The notes below the pieces were generated by a model. The model had not been told where the DNA came from. It was given only the letters and a program-made list of their open reading frames with translations, and did not search any database. A stretch of DNA of 64,000 nt, taken from Steinernema hermaphroditum. Taxonomy: Eukaryota > Nematoda > Chromadorea > Rhabditida > Steinernematidae. This document shows positions 1 through 11,163 of this stretch, piece by piece; the stretch's first letter is position 1, and each line of letters starts with the position of its first letter. Made by a program: the position numbers and the translations under genes. Location: the NCBI GenBank assembly GCA_030435675.1, contig CM059621.1, positions 17,174,001 through 17,238,000 of the forward strand, written 5' to 3'.

Positions 1-480
1 TAGACACAAAACATCAAGACTGAACTGTCTGAAAAAAAACGATGCCTAGTCAAGTGCCATTGATTAAATCTGGCAAGGGCTATCAGCCAACCAAAGTGGA
101 TAATTAGACTAACCTAGACGTCCACAATAAGGCCGCTCTACGAATACTCAATAAAACCATCTCAAGAAGCAAGAAGGAAGACCGAAATTCAAAGGGTGTC
201 CACAAAGTCGGGTTTTCGAAAACGGAGCGAAAACGGAGTTTTTCGTTTCGAGACCACTCATAAATCTGAAACACTTTTCCTTATCTGGAAGATCTTCTGC
301 CGATCTTCCTCAGAATCCGCTTCGATGCTCACATGCTGCTTTCTTCGCAGAGATTTTTCGGATTCGCGCTCCCGACAACAAGATTTATCTCTTCCACGAC
401 GGTTCTCTGGAAGAGAGACAGGAAAAGCGGCAAAAAGTAAGTTTCTCGAGTGATTTCCTCCGACAATTGTTCCATTGTGC

Positions 481-3085
481 AGATTGAAATCGAAATCCTC
501 AGATGGAAAGGTGAACTTCCCGGAGAAGTTCGAGCGGCGCATGAAGTCATGGCCAGCGCTTCTGGCGAAGGAGATCGATGCATGTGGAGCGAGGTGAGTT
601 GACTTTCGTGGGGCAAGGGTGCACAATTGAGATTTTGAGAAAATGGTCGTTCTAAGCGACAGTGTAGGCTTAGTCCCTGAGGCGTGCTGTTTCATTCTGT
701 TTTTTTGCGAACTGTCTTTGTGTGCTGCACCTTGTTTCTGTTGCTTCTGTTGATTACTGTAGTCGTTGTTGAACCATTTTAACTTCAGAAGTGCAGCCAA
801 GAACTCAGAAATAAGCGAACTCTCCACCATCCAAGTGCACGGCTGCGAACTCCAGAAATGTTCGTTCCACGCAATCGATGGGAAGATCCTTGAATTCAGC
901 GCTGGAAGCGCTCCGTTGCCGGTGAGAATGGTTCGGAGAGGCGTGCCACTCACATTGCGCGGAAATAATCAACGAGCCGGAGTCGAATGCATCTTCTGGG
1001 ATCACGATGGCGACGATCTGTTCCGAGTAACGCCATTGAAGGCGTTTTGACATCTTATGAACGATGTTGTAGGTGAAAGCACGAGATCTTAAATTGGATT
1101 TGAGCGATATGATCGGACTGAAGTTCACTTTGGAAATGTCGAACGAATTTGGCGCTTTGAATTCCTTGGCTGAGTTCCTGGCGATCCGACATAAGTGGCA
1201 GCGATTTCCAGGGTATCATTTGCTACAACATGCCTATCGAGCGCTGCCAATGCCCATGGAAGTCGCAGGTACAGTAGATGGGCGTAGATATTTAGTTTTC
1301 ATGCTTATTTTCAGATAGAAAGCTCAACTTCGTCCAAAAGCTGAACATCGAACAAGAAAAAGCCGTTTGCGCCGCCCTCAACAGACGTCGCCCGCTCGTT
1401 TCAATCCAAGGGCCTCCAGGTACAGGAAAGACCTATGTCGTCACTGAGATTATCCTGCAAGCTCTCAGAAGTGGCCAAAAAGTAGACCAGCTTTCTCACA
1501 GCAAACCTTTATGAATACGGTACTTATTCAGATTCTCGTGTGTGCGCCATCAAATCAAGCGGTGGACAACGTTCTTATGCGTGTCAATGAGCGCGTGAAG
1601 GCTTGTCGCCTCGATTCTGACTCGAACGTTTCCCTCACGGAGTACATGAAGTCCCACGAAAACTACGAAGATCTGTCGTTTGTCTACGATCAGTTGGTAT
1701 AAGGTTCACCATTTTCGGATATGCTCTATGCTCAGGATTTCAGAACAGCGCCATGGCGGATGGCGAAGACAAGACAATAGACCATCTGTCGCAGAAGGCG
1801 TTTGACATGCGGAGCAAAATCAAACAGTCAATATTCTCTTCGAAAAGTGTCATATTCTGTACCGTTTCCAGTAGCTCCGTGAGAGGACTCAAGAAGCTAG
1901 GATTTCAGCCAGACATCGTACTGCTCGACGAAGCCGGTCAGGCGATGGAATGTGCTACTTGGTTACCGTTGCTCCAAGGATCTCGTGGAATTCTTGTTGG
2001 AGATCATCGCCAGCTCAGCGCCGTTGTCACTTCAGATGAGTGAGTGTTTGCAATGTCTAGGCTTTTCAGCAGAGATGCCAACTGAGTCTGAGCTCCGATT
2101 GCGAAATCAACCCGGGTCGACATCTCTGCTTTTCAGTCTGCGTTTGTCTCTCAGAGATTCCTGAGTTTGTCTAATTTGTTTCACAGACAGATTCGTACAG
2201 ACATAAGAGCCACACAGATACGGGGAAGCTGACACCTTTTACAGTATCTTCCTTTCAGGGCTGCACGCGGCGGTCTCGGCCAATCACTCATGGACTCTAT
2301 GAGCTCCGAATTCGGTCAACTTACCAATTTTATGCTAACGATCCAATACCGTATGAATGACAAGATTTGCAAGTGGTCGAACGATGAATTCTACGACTCT
2401 CGGATACGTTCCGACCCCTCTACGGCTGATGTCACATTGGCGGACATCTCGCGGATTCCAAGCGATCACATCTTCAACAACCCTTTAATTATGGTGGACA
2501 CCGAGTTGGCAGAAGACGGCATCTTCACGGAACACCGATATGCTTCCTCTTATCGGAACCATGGTCGGTTTCCTCGCAGTCCCACCTAATGGAATTTCGC
2601 TTGTTTAGGAGAGGCGCAAATTGTTGCTAAATATGTGAAATATCTTCTGCACTCTGGAGTCGCGCCGGAGCAGATTGGAGTCATTTCGCCGTACAGTGCT
2701 CAAGTGGATCTTTTGAAGAAGGAAATCGTGCATCCTAAAGTGGCGACTAGTTCCGTGGACGCCTTTCAAGGACAACAAAAAGAGGTCATTGTGATGTCTT
2801 TGGTTAGAAATAATGACAGAGGTTCGCCTCCATTCTCCATTCGGATATTAATCTAGGCTCTTCTTAGGGAACCTGGGTTTTTTATGTGACGACCGAAGGA
2901 TGAACGTCGCAGTGACACGTGCCCGAAGGCAGTTTGTCATCGTTTCCAATAGCCGAATGATGGCGGAGCATAAGCCTATAAAAAATCTCCGTCGGGTCAT
3001 TGAAGAACATGGAAGAATTATGCAACCATCGGTTTTTACAGAAGCCAAGGATAGCACCAGATCTATCAGAGAGAAAGTTGCATAA
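481..3085 (+). CDS. SMUBP-2/IGHMBP2-like superfamily 1 helicase
   Basis: Multi-exon gene for a UPF1-like SF1 ATP-dependent RNA/DNA helicase. Exons I can place are roughly 789-1051, 1073-1268, 1315-1481, 1532-1696, 1736-2039, 2259-2563, 2609-2821 and 2868-3085, joined by short GT-AG introns (one is 219 nt). Motifs appear in order: Walker A GPPGTGKT (motif I), CAPSNQAVDN (Ia), DEAGQ (II), GDHRQL (III), QYRM (IV), DAFQGQQKEV (V) and NVAVTRARR (VI). The order and spacing match human IGHMBP2 across the helicase core. The protein stops soon after motif VI, so the R3H and AN1 zinc-finger tail of vertebrate IGHMBP2 is absent. The 5' end is unresolved: an open stretch near 481-594 may be an upstream exon, but it does not align with the known N-terminus. 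Core call is firm; the start is not. Confidence 0.8.
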
Positions 3086-3101
3086 ATTTATTAGGCATAA
3101 C

Positions 3102-3344
3102 GCTGGTACAGGACATTAATGCTTGCTGGAATATTCTTTGCTCTCTTTGATACCGGGCGTGATGGTCGGGCTCCCATCTCGCGGAGCACATTTCTCTGCG
3201 TTTTTCAGTGAACTGGAAAACCTGCACGAGGCCAAGCGACGGAGCGTCCGACTGGGAGATCGTTGATTGATTTACCACGATTCCCTTAGGGTCGATGATG
3301 AAGAGGCCAGTGAAAACAAACATAAGTGGCGTTTTGGAAATCAC
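3102..3344 (-). pseudogene. Peroxiredoxin C-terminal fragment
   Basis: A minus-strand open stretch encodes GLFIIDPKG, then LVQVFQFTEKRREMC and a tail. This matches the C-terminal third of typical 2-Cys peroxiredoxins, including the resolving-Cys region (canonical GEVCPAGW; here RREMCSARW). The N-terminal thioredoxin-fold half, with the peroxidatic VCPTE cysteine, is not found upstream within the next few hundred bases. What lies upstream instead is a segment (about 3350-3403) that matches the region upstream of the STAR gene at 29.46-29.52 kb in the same relative orientation. The piece overlaps or abuts the 3' end of the helicase tail-to-tail. Most likely a dead fragment moved with a foreign 5' flank; an expressed mini-protein without peroxidase activity cannot be excluded. 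Confidence 0.6.
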
Positions 3345-3456
3345 GTGACTCGTTGCTTCAACGCCTTTTTATCTCTTCGACGCTGTCTAAAGTCTAGACG
3401 GACTGTAAGTGCTGCAGAGTCCGCTCTGCGACCAGCTTCACTCTGAGCTGCTGGTC

Positions 3457-4396
3457 ATGTCGAATCGGTCGTCTTCGGTGCGAACCGCGGTTGCTCCCAA
3501 ATCTGGTTCGTTGTCGCCATCTTTGGATCTGTAATTGAATGGTTTAGCGCCTTCAGAGCAGAAGACTACGGCGAATGTCAAAACGGCCACCGAAAAGTGT
3601 CAGAAGAACGACTCGAACATCGACCCGGACATCGCGTAAGTCTTCTTTCCAAATTTCCCCGCAACGTTTCCCTTTTCAGGCGCCTGAAGATTCCCAAGGC
3701 AGCGATCAAGGAGCTGCAGGCCCTCGTCAACGCTCCGCGGCAGCCAGTAATCGACCGCGGGAATACGGCGCCGCGCGACCGTCTCTTCGCTTCGCTTCTC
3801 GTCATGACTACGGTGGCATTCGTGGCAGTGCCGCTCTCCCTGTGTGGTCCTTCGTATCCCACTGTCGTTGGCGCACTTTCCGCGTGCCTTGCTTGGTTCT
3901 TCTGTGTGTGGTACCAAGTTCACGGCCGCGGCCTCAGCCGGCGCCGCATCGCTCTCTTCAACGAGCGCAACTTCCTCGACACCTATCAGATCTTCAACCG
4001 CGAGTTCGGACACCTCTTCCAGCCGGAGCCGAACACTCCAGGCGGTTGCTGCGGCCCAGCGCCTCCCGTCTCCGAGAGTCCTGTGCTCACCATCGGCAAG
4101 GAACTCATCGAGGAGCAGCAGAGCGGCCAGTTCCAAGATGTGAGTCTCCATATTCGCGTTTTTCTAGCTCACTGAGCACTTTTCAGGCGGTCATGCAGCA
4201 CTACGGAGGAATGTACTCGAACGTGAAGCGCATGCAAGCGGAGTTGGCACTTCTGGATCGTACGAAGCACGCAAATTCCAGCGACCCCAACGCGAAGCTG
4301 GAACCAGCCGACATCCCTCTGCCCGGAGCCAGTCCACTCCCGAAGAAAGAAGGCGAAAAGACAACGAAGGAGGAAGAGGTCACAAAACACGCTTGA
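3457..4396 (+). CDS. Two-TM membrane protein, family not recognised (left copy)
   Basis: Four exons: ATG at 3457 (MSNRSSSVRTAVAPKS), an exon from about 3554, the main exon beginning RLKIPKAAIKEL near 3680, and a last exon starting AVMQHYGGMYSNVK near 4188. Phases join cleanly through short introns. The protein is about 240 residues, with two hydrophobic segments (LFASLLVMTTVAFVAVPLSL and a second starting YPTVVGALSACLAWFF) separated by only a short loop. It continues in a hydrophilic tail with a Gly-Cys-Cys-Gly-Pro stretch and ends in a Lys/Glu-rich region. No known domain was recognised. A near-identical inverted copy lies at 25540-26479, including the first exon and its immediate upstream bases; conservation of coding frame in both copies supports a real gene. 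Confidence 0.7.
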
Positions 4397-5165
4397 TTTT
4401 TATCGAAAGCGCGATAAATATCGAAGTTTGTACGCTGAAAACGCCTAAAAACTGAATGACCGTTTTCCCCTAGCGCGGTTTTCGCTTTCAGTGATCGATG
4501 AGAACGCATACAAATAGTCAGAAAGAGAAAACCATCGAAAATCGTGAAAAACCAAAAGGGCATCAAGAGAGAGCCGTGATTTTACGCCAGCGAAATGGCG
4601 GACAAATTCTTCGACTCAGGACCGTTCACCGTTTCCTACAAAATTTCAGCCGAATCGGACAATTGTTTGAAAGGCGCACTTGGCCCTCGGCGACAAAGAT
4701 CTCTGTGCAAACACGGGCGGATTTCTGAAACCACAATTCCAATGTGACGCTTTATTGTTAGCAACAAAGTCGCCATGAACGATCGTAGTCGTCGTTTTCC
4801 AATCGTGTTTCTATGTTGAAGTTGTGCGAAACACGCTTTGATGATCTGTGCTGCGCATTCGGGAGCGCATACCGGATATTTATTGACACGCACTTCCTGT
4901 CGCAAACAGCGAAATTGACCTTTCAGAACTAGGAAACTACGAATGAATTTCATAATAGTAGTTACAGAAACCTGCGCATTGTGTTGCGGTTCCTCAATTG
5001 ATGCACTATCCAATTGCACAACGTTGCGTAACACATTGCGCAACGATTCACAACGGTTTTGATTGTAGAGATCGTCTCCTGAAAACCGGCCGTTATCTGT
5101 GGGGCGGACGGAACGGGAGGCGCCGTTTTAGCAGGGGGCAAACGCGGATCGGGAAGAAGTCGGCG
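4397..5165. other. Intergenic stretch, inverted copy of 24.9-25.5 kb
   Basis: No gene supported here. Parts of this spacer (for example 4540-4640) match the reverse complement of the right arm around 25300-25400, so it belongs to the same inverted duplication as the flanking genes. Confidence 0.6.
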
Positions 5166-7351
5166 ATGTTCGGAGTTATTGCGTTACTGTCATCGATTGC
5201 GGCCGTCTTCTGTGTGGACGATGATTTATTGATTCGTCAGTTGAGGTAGGCTGAGGGGACACCTCTCTAAAAGTACGAAGTCGGGGCTTGGTGGTGGAGA
5301 CAGCACCATCGGTTCAATGGTGACGGTTGGAAAGAGCGGTCCATTCCAGCCTGGGCGCCGTCCACGGACGCATTCTGCACACACCAAACGAAGTGGCTGG
5401 ATATGCCTTCCAAGGAATCCCCTATGCCGAGCCGCCAATCGGCGACCTTCGCTTCATGGCTCCACAGCCGAAAAGCCGTTGGGATGGAGTCCTGGAAACC
5501 AAAGCCTATCACAAGGACTGCATGTGGAATTCCAGGTTGGGTTCAGCTTTGATTCAGCTGAATCAAAGATGACCGTTAAGTGCGAGCCCCGTTCCGTTTC
5601 CCCATTATCTACCGTCGGAAGATTGTCTTTACCTCAACGTTTTCTCATCAGAAAAGTGCCTAAAAGAGGGAAACTGCTCAGTCGTCTTCTATGTTCATGG
5701 CGGAGGCTGGCGATCCCAAGGTCCGAGTTTTTATGGAGCTGAGACATTGGTAGGTCCAGGACAAGTCTTGTCTTCCTGAACTCCTTTCAGATCGAAAATT
5801 TCGCTAATAGAAATGTCGTGATGGTGAACTTCGCCTATAGATTGGGATTCCTGGGACTTATCAACCTCGCCCCGGAGATACAAGCGTTGTCGACAGTGCA
5901 AAATCTCGCTCTACATGGCATGAACCAGGGCAAGGCTGGATGAATCTATCTCGTTTTAGATCAGCTGACAGCCCTAAAGTTCGTCAAGAAGGAGATTAGT
6001 GTATTTGGGGGAGACCCGAATAGAATCACTTTGATGGGACACAGCAGTGGAGGCGACAACGCCTACGCCCTCTATCTCTCTCCACAGACCTCCGATTTGA
6101 TAAGTCAAGTCATCATCATGTCAGCTCCCGATGTAGAGCAGGAACTGGTGAAAGGTGGGCCAAGAAACGATGACCTTGTTGCTCGGAATTCGAACGATAC
6201 CTTTTTCAGACCAGAACACGAAAGCCAGCCGAAAAGTCGCAGAGCTGGCCGGATGCGCCACAGAGAAGACGGACTATTCGAGGGTGGATTCCGTTGAAGA
6301 CGTACTCAAATGCATGAGAGCCATGCCCGCCGAGGAACTCTTGGATCTGCAGGGAGAGGCCGAAGTAGCTGGCCTTGAATTCTCCAAGGAGGCGCTGGAT
6401 CAAGGAGGCCCGGATCCGGTATACACTCTGCTTTCATCTGTAGACCACGTGCAGCACCTCCAGATCTTTCCCCATCCAACGGCTGATCTCATCGAGAAGA
6501 AGCGCCCTCTTCCTATGCTCACCGGAACGACAAGTAAAGAATTCAACGGCGCTGATTTCGGAATGGTCTCAAATGGATCCATTCATAAGGACAGAATTCT
6601 GGCTTTCTGTCGTTCGAAAATTGACTTAAGAGAAGCCCAAAACATTGAAGAACGAGTTGGGCGGTGTACGGTTCGATATAGTGACCGTAAGCGCCGATCG
6701 AATACCGTATCATCTTCATCTTCAACCTTCAGCTGCCGTTGCTGTGGAGATCTTCAACGACTTCTTCACCACCTGTGCCTACAATGTCGCCAACTCGAGC
6801 TTCGAAGCAGGCGCTCCGGCCTACCTTTACCAGTTCGAGTACTCGGACATCGGAGGCGCCTACTACGTCAGGGCGAACCACTCGATTCCCAAAGATAGAG
6901 AGCCTTTCCATGGCCAAGAACTGGTCACATTCCTGCACCCCTAAAGGGAAGTAGCATGTCTGATTTAGGCCTACCTCCTGGGAATTTTCCGAGGAACGTT
7001 CACGCCCAAAGACGTCCAAATCCAGAAGCAGTGGAGCGAGCTTTTCGTGAATTTCATCAACACTGCGAATCCAGGATTTGGCTTCGAACTTTTCCACCCT
7101 GGAAGGGGCAACTACCTAGCCATCAACTTCGATTCAGATGGCAAAATGGCCGCGAAAGTGACCGAAGGGTTCCACTCTGAAGCTGTGAACTTCTGGAATG
7201 GACTCAGAGGGTAAGTGTCCCAATAGACTCCTTTTACTAGAAATTCAGAAAAACGGGGATCGATGGAGATGGTACAAACAGTGTGTTTGCAGGAAATCGC
7301 CTCGTATGGATTCTGGGCCTGACGATATTCTCGATGTGTGTACTTCTATAA
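5166..7351 (+). CDS. Carboxylesterase / cholinesterase-like alpha/beta hydrolase (left copy)
   Basis: Type-B carboxylesterase of the alpha/beta-hydrolase fold, likely secreted or membrane-anchored. It starts with a signal peptide (MFGVIALLSSIAAVFC), followed by exons carrying FQGIPYAEPPIGDLRF, SEDCLYLNVF, the oxyanion motif HGGGW, FGGDPNRITLMGHSSGG (nucleophile Ser in GHSSG), the acid region TGTTSKEF and the His region PFHGQEL. The full triad is present. One intron near 5938 appears to start with GC (GCAAGG) rather than GT. An apparent TAA near 6941 lies within a 45-nt intron and is not a nonsense mutation. The final exon gives a hydrophobic C-terminus (LVWILGLTIFSMCVLL), suggesting a GPI signal or TM anchor. 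The right-arm copy at 22422-24923 lacks this tail. Confidence 0.8.
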
Positions 7352-7534
7352 GTTGTGACAGTTAGAAGAAGCATCCGCTACCGAAAAGATATTTAAAAAC
7401 ACTAAAGACAATCGGACTCGTGTCAAAACACAAATGCGCAAATGGAAACCTTAATCGAATTATGTTGAAAACGGGTCACTCCATAAATATCTTCTTCTAT
7501 AGCCACGTCGATTGACGCGTTATTGAGTATAAAC
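7352..7534. other. Short spacer past the duplication edge
   Basis: Homology to the right arm stops near 7257, inside the last exon of the esterase. Nothing coding was recognised between the stop codon and the repeat that begins near 7535. Confidence 0.4.
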
Positions 7535-8290
7535 GCGGAATTAGTCTGCGGGCCACAGTTGCCTCGAGAGACGGCGCCGAAGACATATCATGGACAAATT
7601 ATTCGACCAATGTTGGCGGGGGGCATTTCGTATAAAGCGGCAGAAGAGAGATCGGAAAGGGGCTAATATGACAAAGGAAATTTTTGGTCGAAATCTTTGA
7701 TTTCCTGAGCGGTGAATGTCCTCTTAACTGTGAGCTATCCACACATGGAACTATACTAACTGACGTAATGTTGACCCGATTAGGAATGACCAGTATGTCC
7801 ATGGAACTGTTCCCTCATGAGTCGCGAGCAGCGTTGTTCAGGTACCCGACCCGAAAACCCAATCGTTTTATACACAGTAACAACAAGAAGCAGCTACATA
7901 AAGACTAGACGACAAGCTCTTCTCTTCTGGCAAGCTCACAAGCTTCTTGACATCTCTGCAAAAAGAACCCAAGCAAGAGTGGAGAGACGATAGCTGGAAA
8001 ACGCTGAGGACGGAAACATGGTAAAACCAAGTTAGAATAATCGCGCCACACCAACGGTTGGACATTATGGGAACCGTTTGATGTAAATAAACGATACGGA
8101 ATAAAATTGTATTGATTTTGCAAGCGGTAAGCACTACGAAAGCCAGGACATTATAACATGTTACATCAATTAAACTATGAATTGCGCAGGTGTTCATCAA
8201 AGGGAGACAGATTCATGACTATTGTAAGAGCTTCACTTTTTAATGGGCAGATTCTTCCTGTATTTGCAGATCATGGGCACCAGGGATGTA
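7535..8290. repeat. Dispersed repeat ending in a lectin 3' fragment
   Basis: The left part (about 7535-7920) recurs at 15776-16195. The right part (about 7880-8290) recurs at 18540-18950, where it is the 3' flank of the minus-strand lectin gene. The last ~50 bases (8243-8290) read on the minus strand as the end of a lectin (ICKYRKNLPIKK then stop). This is therefore a copy of a lectin gene 3' flank joined to another repeat, not a gene. Confidence 0.65.
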
Positions 8291-8712
8291 CGGAAGTAAA
8301 ATTTCTGATTTCGGAAGTCGGAAGTCTGGAATCGGAAGTGCCAATGCCAAAAACCCCGGAATTCCGGACCTGCGGAAGTCGGAATCGGAATTCCTCACAT
8401 TCCTGGCTGCCAGACTCCTCCCTCCTTCGATCTCTTCAGCTGGCGGTAGAAGACTGACGGGCAGTGAGCCAAGCTCGCGCGCCGCGAGCGGGGGAGCGCG
8501 GGGCGAGGCCCCGACAATATCTCGATAGAATTTGAATTTCGCCCGCTCGCTCTATCAGGAACACTTCCAGAAAAGAAACCTCAGTTTTGACACAACAATT
8601 TAACGAGTTACACGTTAATTGCATTGAATACTACATGAAGCCGGATTAAATACATGGCTGTTAAACTGAATCACTCATTTTCTACTTGGTGGATACATGT
8701 TTCATGACTTAA

Positions 8713-8825
8713 AGGGACCGGTCATGGAGGAAAAAAGTTTTTTAAAAAATCTGAAAAATTCTGTGACCATGTTTTCGAGGATGCTGAACACGATGATGAC
8801 TGGCGATTCTTGGTTCGATTCTTAA
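8713..8825. mobile_element. Solo end of a TTAA-flanked foldback element
   Basis: Begins directly after TTAA at 8709-8712 with AGGGACCGGTCATGG and continues with ~100 nt similar to the long terminal inverted repeat of the complete element at 14843-15539. No matching opposite end was found nearby, so it looks like a broken copy. Confidence 0.55.
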
Positions 8826-8840
8826 TTTAGTCCTGCTCAG

Positions 8841-9065
8841 CTAGATTGCCTGAAAAACTGCCTGTCTGTTTTGATTTTTATTCGGTAATATAAATCGTGT
8901 AAATCGTGTGGCTGCGCTTTTGTCAGGAATCGGCGTAGCTACGAGATATTTAGAGAAGTGGTCAATCATAACCGCAATGTAGAGGTTTCCGTTCCTGCTA
9001 GGTCCTATTTTCAGTAAGTCTATACAAACAAGTTCCATGGCTTTGCTGGAAACGATTGGCTCGAG
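8841..9065 (-). pseudogene. Retrotransposon integrase-core fragment
   Basis: Minus-strand reading gives PIVSSKAMELVCIDLLKIGP, then NLYIAVMIDHFSKYLVATPIPDKSA. This matches the start of the rve integrase core of Ty3/gypsy-like elements (HID..GP; VDHFSKW; PIPDKSA), with the first catalytic Asp in CIDLL. The frame ends soon afterwards, the remaining DDE residues are missing, and the mariner-like MITE lies just upstream. A dead fragment. Confidence 0.7.
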
Positions 9066-9269
9066 TGGTTCGTGGTTTGGTTTTGTGGTTGTGTTTTCGC
9101 TGCGTCGTGCGTTTTCTCTATGGGTGGTCCAACTTCGAAGGCCAGATTGGCATATGCCTCGATGCTACCGTAATACCCCAGGGGTTTTTCACATCCTCCC
9201 AATCAGTTGTATGCTTGGTGCGCTACTTTGGAATGGACACATGTATATGTAGGCCGGCATCTCGAAGTA

Positions 9270-9588
9270 CAGGGTGTTCAGAAAGTTCTGCGACGCATCT
9301 AAATGTTGGATTTTAGCAATTTCATGCAGATCTCTGGGAACTTTAAACGATGTATTCATATTTTCCAATCCTTTTTACCCCTTATTCACTGTATGAACTG
9401 CGCAATTACATTTTGGAGAAGAGGGCTTGAGGGGCCGGTGGCTACTTCGGATGATATCCACGCTATATGCGTACAGTTGTGCGCGCTGAATAACGTAGTA
9501 CAGTTTGTTTTCCGACAAAATCATCGCTGTTCCATCATGTTCCAAAAATCATCGCATTTTTGTGTTGCAGAACTTTCTGAACACCCCG
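9270..9588. mobile_element. Tc1/mariner-type MITE
   Basis: A 319-bp element with near-perfect ~21-bp terminal inverted repeats: AGGGTGTTCAGAAAGTTC on the left, the reverse complement on the right at 9568-9588. It is flanked on both sides by TA (9268-9269 and 9589-9590), the target duplication of the Tc1/mariner superfamily. No transposase frame inside. A 27-bp piece of its interior (CATCTAAATGTTGGATTTTA) recurs at about 11158-11184. Confidence 0.8.
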
Positions 9589-9599
9589 TAGTAGGCGGC

Positions 9600-10175
9600 T
9601 TCGGCCGAGGCTCCAGCTTACCTAGGAGCTATGTGTCCTCTTTGGCGACGTTCCGGTTGAAACGGTGGATCTGGCGGATCTCCTCCGAGCGGGGCTCCTA
9701 CTCCTCGGGGTACATCCGCAGTCAGTCGACGATCGCCTCGAGGGCTTCGGCATTGGCAGAGAGCCTCCTCGGGAAACGTGCTCGATATGCAGAAGAGGGA
9801 CTTCCAAAAGACGATCACCTCCTCGGGAAGCGCGTCCTCCTTGGTGACCAGGTCGCTCATCATCCTCTTCTGGAAGTCTCTCTTCTGCATATCGAACACC
9901 TTTTTGTCCGATGAGGTCAACTTCACGGGCCATCGTTGATTATTGTTGGAACCACTGAGCTTTCCATGATAACGGCTGGTTTTGGTGACACATACACCGT
10001 AGTTCATTAGAACGCATCGGATGACGCAAGGGGGTGGCCACGAACGCAACGCAGCGAACAGAGAACGCACGACGCAAGACGAACGACGCTGCCGCACGAC
10101 GCAGCATTCGTGGCCGTAGCAGGCGGCATTCAAAGCATTGAAGAGAAAACTGTGCGATGACGTGACGCTCACATT
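9600..10175. other. Repeat-derived region with a short inverted repeat
   Basis: No gene recognised. It contains a ~33-bp inverted repeat (about 9778-9812 against 9868-9902; core GATATGCAGAAGAG) and a low-complexity stretch of ACGACGCA-type units near 10031-10110 that is shared with 11220-11275. Probably retroelement debris. Confidence 0.4.
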
Positions 10176-10179
10176 CCCG

Positions 10180-11160
10180 GACTACCGGACTACAAAGCCG
10201 CGGAATCGGACGAGAAGCGTAGGTTCGTAATCATGACAGATGCTAGTACGGACGGATTGGAAGGAGTCTTCTGTCACCCAGACGAGAAACACCATCTCCG
10301 CCCGATCCACTTCGTCTCTCGCCAATGCTTCGAGGCAGAACGAAAGTACTCGGACACAGATTTAAAAACCTTGGCTATCTATTTCGCTATTTCGAAGCGT
10401 GAACAGTCTCAGACGCGTCACACACGATAACCGTGCTCACAGACCACAAGCCTCTCGAGGGCATGTTCCGCAAAGGCAGTTCAGACAATAAGAGGACAAA
10501 TCGGATCTTAGCGGAATTGATCCCTCACTACAGACTCGAGATCAGTGATCCTAAACGAGTCCGAAATCAAAACGAGTCCGAGTCCGGAAAACGAGTCCGG
10601 ATCAAAACGAGTCCGAGTCCGAGTCCGAAAAACGAGTCCGGACTCGTTTTGGACTCGTTAGGATCACTGCTCGAGATCAAGTATCTCGAAGGCAAGATGA
10701 GCGTTATCGCAGACGCACTGTCACGTGCTATATGCAAAGCGAGCGCATCCGCTCCAGACACAGTCCATGCATTGCAGTACACAGAAGAGGAATGGAAGGA
10801 AGCGCGAAGACCCTCAATTAGAGTGACTTCGGTCGTCTCTCTGTCCAGGAGACAACAGTGCAGCGATGGCGGATTCCCTGGCAGAAACCAAGCCGTTTTG
10901 TACAGACGAGGGGATCCTCTATTACGTGGACGACAAGGTAAAGCGGTATAAAGTCGTACCCGCCAAGTTCCGGAAGGCAATTTTAAGAGACATTCACGCT
11001 GGACCTCTCGGTGTTCACGCATCTGCTCCCAAACTCTATGAGTTATTATCGAGGGAATACTACTGGTCAAACTCTAGGTCAGATTGCGAGAAGGTTTGCA
11101 AGGAATGCGAGTTCTACGGACTGAACAGAACTGCGAGAAAAACCACACACATCTACGACG
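10180..11160 (+). pseudogene. Ty3/gypsy-like pol remnant: RNase H and integrase zinc-binding region
   Basis: Plus-strand frames carry an RNase H-like segment (MTDASTDGLEGVF, then PIHFVSRQCFEAERKYSDTD), LTDHKPLEGMF, and YLEGKMSVIADALSR. The H..H..C..C integrase head follows (GPLGVHASAPKLYELL, then CEKVCKEC). These are the expected parts and order for Ty3/gypsy pol. The frame is interrupted between the TDAS and TDHK segments and again near 10860. A MITE sits in frame within the RNase H part at 10543-10669. No complete element or LTR was identified. Confidence 0.75.
10543..10669. mobile_element. hAT-type MITE inserted in the RNase H region
   Basis: A 127-bp element with CAGTGATCCTAA termini in inverted orientation (right end TTAGGATCACTG), flanked by the 8-bp direct duplication CTCGAGAT at 10535-10542 and 10670-10677. 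CAGTG ends plus an 8-bp duplication are typical of hAT elements. The inside is made of ACGAGTCCG-like subrepeats. Removing the element and one duplication restores the retroelement peptide Y-R-L-E-I-K-Y-L-E-G. Confidence 0.85.
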
Positions 11161-11163
11161 CAT

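Noticed and set aside
6930..6985. TAA codon in the left esterase as a nonsense mutation
   Set aside because: The homologous position in the right copy is GAA, but both lie inside a 45-nt GT-AG intron between PFHGQEL and AYLLG; an 18-nt intron alternative is implausible.
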